NCBI GenBank assembly: GCA_009777435.1 | Contig: WRLW01000055.1 | Coordinates: 1 to 8,495 of the forward strand | Source of the DNA: Oscillospiraceae bacterium | Lineage (GTDB): Bacteria > Bacillota > Clostridia > Oscillospirales > UBA929 | Reading direction: 5' to 3' | Length of the DNA stretch: 8,495 bases | Part shown: in pieces, positions 5,002 through 8,495 of the stretch | Layout of the letters: every line of letters begins with the position of its first letter | How positions within the stretch are numbered: position 1 is the first letter of the stretch | Position numbers and translations under genes: made by a program | The notes under the pieces: model-generated | The model's database searches: none | Seen by the model: only the letters and a program-made list of their open reading frames with translations | What the model was told of the DNA's origin: nothing

Positions 5002-5508
5002 ATGAAAAGCAGATTTTCGTCCCGCAAAATCGCCTACGCGTCGATAATAGCCGCCATATACGCGGCGGTGACTCTTGCCGTCGCGCCTTACTCGTTCGGC
5101 CCGGTGCAGGTGCGCTTCGCCGAAGCGCTGACCGTGCTTCCGTTCTTTATGCCGGAGGCCATACCCGGGCTGTTTATCGGATGCCTGCTGGCAAACGCCG
5201 GCGGCGTCGCTCTGGGCGTGACCACCGGGCTGGACGTTATCGTGGGGCCGATCGCCACGCTTATGGCCGCGCTGCTCACGCGCCGCGCCCAAAAGCTGTG
5301 GCTGGCGCCGCTGCCGCCCGTGCTGGTAAACGCCGTCGTCATCGGCATGATGCTGGCGGTAACGCTTACCCCGGAAGCCGTGCGGGCGTCGTTCCCGCTG
5401 TTCGCGGCCGAGATAGCCGCCGGTCAGGCCGTGGCGTGTTACGGCTGCGGCATACCGCTGATGCTGGCGCTCAAAAAGACCGGGAGACTGCTGGAAAGGG
5501 ACGCTTAG
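5002..5508 (+). CDS. queT: QueT-like ECF transporter substrate-binding (S) component
   Basis: 168 residues, strongly hydrophobic, with about five to six membrane segments (roughly 12-29, 43-67, 75-93, 102-122, 130-156). The QVRFAEALTVLPFFMPEAIPGL block (36-57) and GPIATLMAALLTRR (82-95) are characteristic of QueT proteins, the predicted S components for queuosine precursors, which would use a shared EcfA/A'/T module encoded elsewhere. The start at ATG 5002 follows AGAGGA (4990-4995), only 12 nt after the degV stop, so the genes are surely co-transcribed. No preQ1 riboswitch fits in that gap, nor was one recognised in the degV leader. Substrate assignment is by family resemblance only. Confidence 0.87.
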   Translation: MKSRFSSRKIAYASIIAAIYAAVTLAVAPYSFGPVQVRFAEALTVLPFFMPEAIPGLFIGCLLANAGGVALGVTTGLDVIVGPIATLMAALLTRRAQKLWLAPLPPVLVNAVVIGMMLAVTLTPEAVRASFPLFAAEIAAGQAVACYGCGIPLMLALKKTGRLLERDA

Positions 5509-5540
5509 GGCGTCCATAAGGCCTCGTATGAAGGGTGGGT

Positions 5541-6077
5541 ATGGCTATGGCGCGCTATGGCTTTACGGGCGGTATGCCCGAAACCAAGATACTGTTACTG
5601 TACGCGCTGAGCTTCATACCGCTGCCTGTGACGCTTGAGAATATCCTTGAGGTCGTGACGCTTGACGAGCGCGTGGATTATTTTGTGCTGTGCCAGGCGC
5701 TGTATGAGATGGTGGACAGCGGGCATGTGATAGCCAGCGACGAGAACAACGTTAAAGGGTTCACCATCTCGCCGCGCGGCTACGAGGCCGGCGCGCTCAT
5801 GGATAACCAATTGCCCGCCGCCTTCAAGACCGTCGTGCGGCGCGCGGCCCATATGCTGAACGACCGCGTGGAGCGCGATAAGCTGGTCACTACCGAGGCG
5901 TTCATACGCGGCGGCCTGCCGGCCATATGCTGTGAGATGACCGACGGAACGGATCCGATACTGCATATCGAGCTGATGCTGGGCGACGCGTCGCAGGGCG
6001 TGCAAATAGCCAAGAACTTCAAAAAGAGCGCGGAGAAGATATACAACAGGATTCTGGAAATAATGATGGAGGAATAA
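5541..6077 (+). CDS. DUF4364 family protein (winged-helix-like)
   Basis: 178 residues from ATG 5541. The N-terminal half (residues 14-85: ETKILLLYALSFIPLPVTLENILEVV, then DYFVLCQALYEMVDSGHVI and FTISPRGYEAG) has the helix-helix-wing layout of DUF4364 proteins, which occur in Clostridia and are predicted DNA-binding regulators. The C-terminal half is less conserved and of unknown role. Start choice is uncertain: AAGGG (5531-5535) precedes ATG 5541 by 5 nt and ATG 5547 by 11 nt, and the in-frame GTG at 5535 overlaps the binding site. It follows queT by 32 nt and is the last gene of the unit; its stop codon lies within the terminator stem. No regulated target is evident. Confidence 0.85.
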   Translation: MAMARYGFTGGMPETKILLLYALSFIPLPVTLENILEVVTLDERVDYFVLCQALYEMVDSGHVIASDENNVKGFTISPRGYEAGALMDNQLPAAFKTVVRRAAHMLNDRVERDKLVTTEAFIRGGLPAICCEMTDGTDPILHIELMLGDASQGVQIAKNFKKSAEKIYNRILEIMMEE

Positions 6078-6124
6078 GGGCGGCCGAGGTCTCCTGCCGG
6101 AGAGCCGGGCCGCCCTTATTTTTT
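6073..6124 (+). terminator. Intrinsic terminator ending the degV-queT-DUF4364 unit
   Basis: AATAAGGGCGGCC (6073-6085) pairs perfectly with GGCCGCCCTTATT (6108-6120), a 13-bp stem with a smaller TCTCC/GGAGA hairpin in its loop, followed by a T-run to 6124. The stem includes the stop codon at 6075-6077. The opposite strand shows a weaker T-rich tail, so it may also help end the convergent repressor gene. Confidence 0.93.
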
Positions 6125-6132
6125 ATGTGCTT

Positions 6133-6492
6133 TTATTCGTTCAGGAACCGTTCGAGAGCCTCTATGGTCTGCGGGCCGGCGGCGTGTTCCATGCGGCAGG
6201 CGTCATGCTCCGCCACATCCTCGGGCAGATACAGGCGCTCGGTCAGAAACCGCTTGAACAGCGTGTGGCGGTGATATACCTCGCGCGCGAGCCGTATGCC
6301 CGCCTCGGTCAGGGACAGCGTTCCGTAGCGCTGATGCGTTATCAGACCTTCCTCGCTCAGCGAATGTACGGCGCGCGATACGCTGGCCTTTGTCAGGCCC
6401 AGCCGCTGCGCGATATCGGTCAGACGCACCGGGTCGCGCGCGTCGCCCAGCGCGTATATGGCCTCGATATAATCCTCCATTGATGGCGTCAC
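6133..6492 (-). CDS. DtxR/MntR-family metal-dependent repressor
   Basis: 119 residues: an N-terminal winged helix (LTDIAQRLGLTKASVSRAVHSLSEEGLI, 24-51) and a metal-binding and dimerisation domain. It lacks the C-terminal SH3-like domain of DtxR/IdeR, as MntR does. Alignment by eye gives D7 and E10 as in MntR (MEDYIE), H76, and C99-E102-H103 in DACRMEH, where Cys matches iron-sensing DtxR/IdeR rather than the Glu of MntR. Beside feoB an iron-responsive role is likely. The GTG start at 6492 is chosen because AAAGGAG (complement of 6501-6507) is 8 nt upstream; the ATG at 6480 would be 20 nt away. It has its own promoter and candidate operator, consistent with autoregulation. The metal cannot be decided from sequence. 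Confidence 0.9.
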   Translation of the reverse strand: MTPSMEDYIEAIYALGDARDPVRLTDIAQRLGLTKASVSRAVHSLSEEGLITHQRYGTLSLTEAGIRLAREVYHRHTLFKRFLTERLYLPEDVAEHDACRMEHAAGPQTIEALERFLNE

Positions 6493-6513
6493 GGCGGCGG
6501 CTCCTTTCGTTTC

Positions 6514-6529
6514 ATAATACCGGCATTAT
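6514..6529. promoter_or_regulatory. Candidate operator for the DtxR-family repressor
   Basis: On the minus strand ATAATGCCGGTATTAT is a palindrome with one mismatched pair (G/T) around a CCGG centre. It overlaps the -10 box and the start-site region of the repressor promoter, a position suited to autorepression. It does not match the textbook DtxR or MntR box. Confidence 0.5.
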
Positions 6530-6553
6530 ATCAATAATTTAAGGCTTTGTCAA
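6525..6553 (-). promoter_or_regulatory. Perfect-consensus promoter of the repressor gene
   Basis: TTGACA (6553-6548), a 17-nt spacer and TATAAT (6530-6525), both hexamers exact. The -35 overlaps the last codons and stop of feoB (TGA at 6552-6550). The repressor can therefore be transcribed independently of feoB. Confidence 0.88.
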
Positions 6554-8495
6554 AACCAGCCGAACAGACCGGCCGCCGCCAGCGCGAGCCGGTATGTAAG
6601 AAACGCGAACACCCACGCGACGCCGGTCTGCCACCCGACGGCCGCCAGCGTCAGCTTCCAGCCGCCCAGCTCGCGCTTTATGGCGGCCAGCGCGGCCACG
6701 CAAGGCATACACAGCAGGTTGAATACCATAAAGCTAAGGCCCGACGCCGGGGAAAAACGCCCGGCCAGCGTGCCGGGCAGAGCCTCCGCCGTCACGCCGT
6801 ATACCACGGCCAGCGTGCCGACGACGGCTTCTTTAGCGGTCAGGCCGGTCAGTATGGCGGTCACAGACTGCCAGTTGCCGAAGCCGAGCGGCGCGAAAAA
6901 CCATGACAGCCGCCCGCCTATGGCCGCCAGCATACTATGCTCGGCGTCGGCTATGCGCAGGCTGAAATTGAAGTTGCGCAGGAACCAGATGACCATCGAA
7001 CCCGCGAAGATAAGCGTAAACGCGCGCCTTATGAAATCGGCGGCCTTTTGGCCGAGCAGCGATAACACTGTGCGCGGCGTCGGCAGCCGGTAAGGCGGCA
7101 GCTCCATGATAAACTGCGAAACGCCGCCGCGGAACGCGCCCGATCTGTCGAGCAGCGCGGCGGAGATAACGGCGGCGGCCACGCCCGTCAGGTAAACGGC
7201 GACAAAAACGAGCGCGCGGTATCTGCTGAAAAGCGCGGCGGTGAGCATAGCGTATATGGGTACCTTCGCGCCGCACGACATGAAAGGCGTCACAAAGACG
7301 GTCAGCCGCCGGTCGTGTTCGTTTTGCATCGTGCGCGACGACATCACGGCGGGAACGGTACACCCGAAGCCTATGACCATGGGTATGACCGAGCGGCCCG
7401 ACAGCCCGAGCCGCTTTAGCGGCCTGTCGAGGACGTAGGCGGCGCGCGCCATATAGCCGCTGTCCTCCAGCAGCGACAGGCATAAAAACAGCGTCAGTAT
7501 GACGGGCAGGAAGCTCAGCACGGCGCCTATGCCGGCCATAACGCCGTCGATAAGCAGGCCGCGCGTCCACTCGGAAGCGCCCGCGCTCGTCAGCGCGTCC
7601 GACGCCCGATCCTTGAGCGCGTCCAGCAGCCGCGCGAAGCCGTCGGCAGGCAGGGAGCCGACCGGCCCGAACGTTATCCAGAACACGGCGGCTATGATGG
7701 CGGCAAAAATGGGCAGCGCCCATATCCTGTGCGTAAGTATATCGTCTATCCTGTTGGAAAGCGTCGGAGAATCAGGCGGGCCGCGCCTTGCCAAGCATTG
7801 CTCCGCGACGCGCTCAATGAAGCGGTAGCGCGCGTCGGCGAGCGCGGCGTCGGATTCCATGCCCAGTTTATGCTCGGCCATATCAACGATTTCGGTGATA
7901 ACATGCAGCTCCTCGGCCGTGAGCCCAAGACATTCGCGCATGGAGTCGTCCCGCTCAAACAGTCCCATAGCCGCGTATCGCCTGCGCGTTGTTTTTGCCT
8001 CGATAAGAAAGCTGATGGCGTGTACGGCCTCGTGTACCGGGCCGGCGCATATGTCCCCGATGGCGGGCGGTATGCCGCCGCGGCACACATGCGCCGCGCG
8101 CCGCGCCAGCCTGTCCACGCCCGCGCCCGTGCGTGCCGATATGGGGACGACGGGTATGCCGAGCAGATCTTCCAGCACGTCGGCGCGGAGCATGTCCCCG
8201 CTGCGCTCAAGGTCGTCCATCATGTTGAGGGCTATGACCATAGGAAGGCCAAGCTCGGCCAGTTGAAGCGTCAGATACAGGTTGCGCTGCAGATTGGTCG
8301 CGTCCACGATGTTTATTATGGCGTCGGTATGCCCGTCCATAATAAAGTTGCGCGTGATTATCTCCTCGTATGAATAAGGCGACAGCGAGTACACGCCGGG
8401 CAGATCGACCAGCACCATACCGCTCTCGTTTTTAAGCGAGCCTTCTTTCTTCTCGACCGTAACTCCCGGAAAGTTGCCGACGCGCTGGCTCGAAC
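6550..8495 (-). CDS. feoB: Ferrous iron transport protein B (N-terminus cut by window edge)
   Basis: 647 residues visible, running in frame to the right window edge. FeoB is an inner-membrane Fe(II) permease with a cytosolic GTPase domain. Numbering visible residues from 8493: SSQRVGNFPGVTVEKKEG (1-18, with the G2 Thr), DLPG (30-33, G3), NMMD (90-93, G4) and SARTG (119-123, G5). The G1 P-loop lies outside the window. After a helical linker come many membrane segments with the paired Gate blocks GFGCTVPAVM and PFMSCGAKVPIY, both holding conserved Cys residues. The ATG at 8418 is internal, because the family sequence continues upstream of it. The C-terminus ends normally (GLFGWF) without a FeoC-like extension. 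feoA, if present, must lie beyond the right edge. The metal-dependent repressor gene follows after 57 nt, supporting a metal-uptake module. Confidence 0.96.
   Translation of the reverse strand, partial: SSQRVGNFPGVTVEKKEGSLKNESGMVLVDLPGVYSLSPYSYEEIITRNFIMDGHTDAIINIVDATNLQRNLYLTLQLAELGLPMVIALNMMDDLERSGDMLRADVLEDLLGIPVVPISARTGAGVDRLARRAAHVCRGGIPPAIGDICAGPVHEAVHAISFLIEAKTTRRRYAAMGLFERDDSMRECLGLTAEELHVITEIVDMAEHKLGMESDAALADARYRFIERVAEQCLARRGPPDSPTLSNRIDDILTHRIWALPIFAAIIAAVFWITFGPVGSLPADGFARLLDALKDRASDALTSAGASEWTRGLLIDGVMAGIGAVLSFLPVILTLFLCLSLLEDSGYMARAAYVLDRPLKRLGLSGRSVIPMVIGFGCTVPAVMSSRTMQNEHDRRLTVFVTPFMSCGAKVPIYAMLTAALFSRYRALVFVAVYLTGVAAAVISAALLDRSGAFRGGVSQFIMELPPYRLPTPRTVLSLLGQKAADFIRRAFTLIFAGSMVIWFLRNFNFSLRIADAEHSMLAAIGGRLSWFFAPLGFGNWQSVTAILTGLTAKEAVVGTLAVVYGVTAEALPGTLAGRFSPASGLSFMVFNLLCMPCVAALAAIKRELGGWKLTLAAVGWQTGVAWVFAFLTYRLALAAAGLFGWF

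Noticed and set aside
6550..8418. ATG at 8418 as the start of feoB
   Set aside because: The upstream codons in frame encode the conserved FeoB G2 region (QRVGNFPGVTVEKKEG), so the gene continues past the window edge.

Overview
The window looks like a GC-rich Firmicutes (Clostridia-type) chromosome segment. The supporting signs are strong AGGAGG-type ribosome binding sites, a DUF4364 protein, a QueT-type transporter next to a DegV protein, a large FeoB with a DtxR/MntR-family repressor, and a collagen-like protein with a BclA-like C-terminal domain. No species can be named from the sequence alone.

Layout, left to right. (1) 1-1212, minus strand: the first 404 codons of a GH29 alpha-L-fucosidase, open to the left window edge. 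(2) 1245-2599: a compact segment of about 1.3 kb bracketed by a 36-bp direct repeat (one mismatch). It carries a small excisionase-like helix-turn-helix gene, ten copies of an 18-bp tandem repeat, a 15-bp perfect inverted repeat, an HNH endonuclease gene and a pair of DnaA-box-like sites. It has no integrase or transposase. This is the most unusual part of the window and is best read as a small, non-autonomous inserted element. It appears to have split the fucosidase promoter, since each repeat copy carries the same minus-strand TATAAT box but only the distal copy has a plausible -35 sequence. (3) 2823-3965, plus: a collagen-like protein whose 67 Gly-X-Y triplets are dominated by Gly-Glu-Arg, followed by a strong terminator. 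(4) 4044-6124, plus: a three-gene unit, DegV-like fatty-acid-binding protein, QueT-like ECF substrate-binding component and DUF4364 winged-helix protein. It has an extended -10 promoter at the front and a strong terminator at the end. (5) 6133-8495, minus, convergent to the previous unit: feoB (5' end cut off by the window) followed by a DtxR-family repressor gene. The repressor has its own perfect-consensus promoter overlapping the feoB stop codon, with a palindromic candidate operator over the -10.

How the genes work together: feoB and the repressor form a ferrous-iron (or possibly manganese) uptake and control module. The DegV/QueT/DUF4364 genes are probably co-transcribed, although no shared pathway is evident. 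The fucosidase is a catabolic glycosidase without a signal peptide, which suggests cytoplasmic cleavage of imported fucosylated oligosaccharides. The collagen-like protein is probably a trimeric surface or spore-surface filament.
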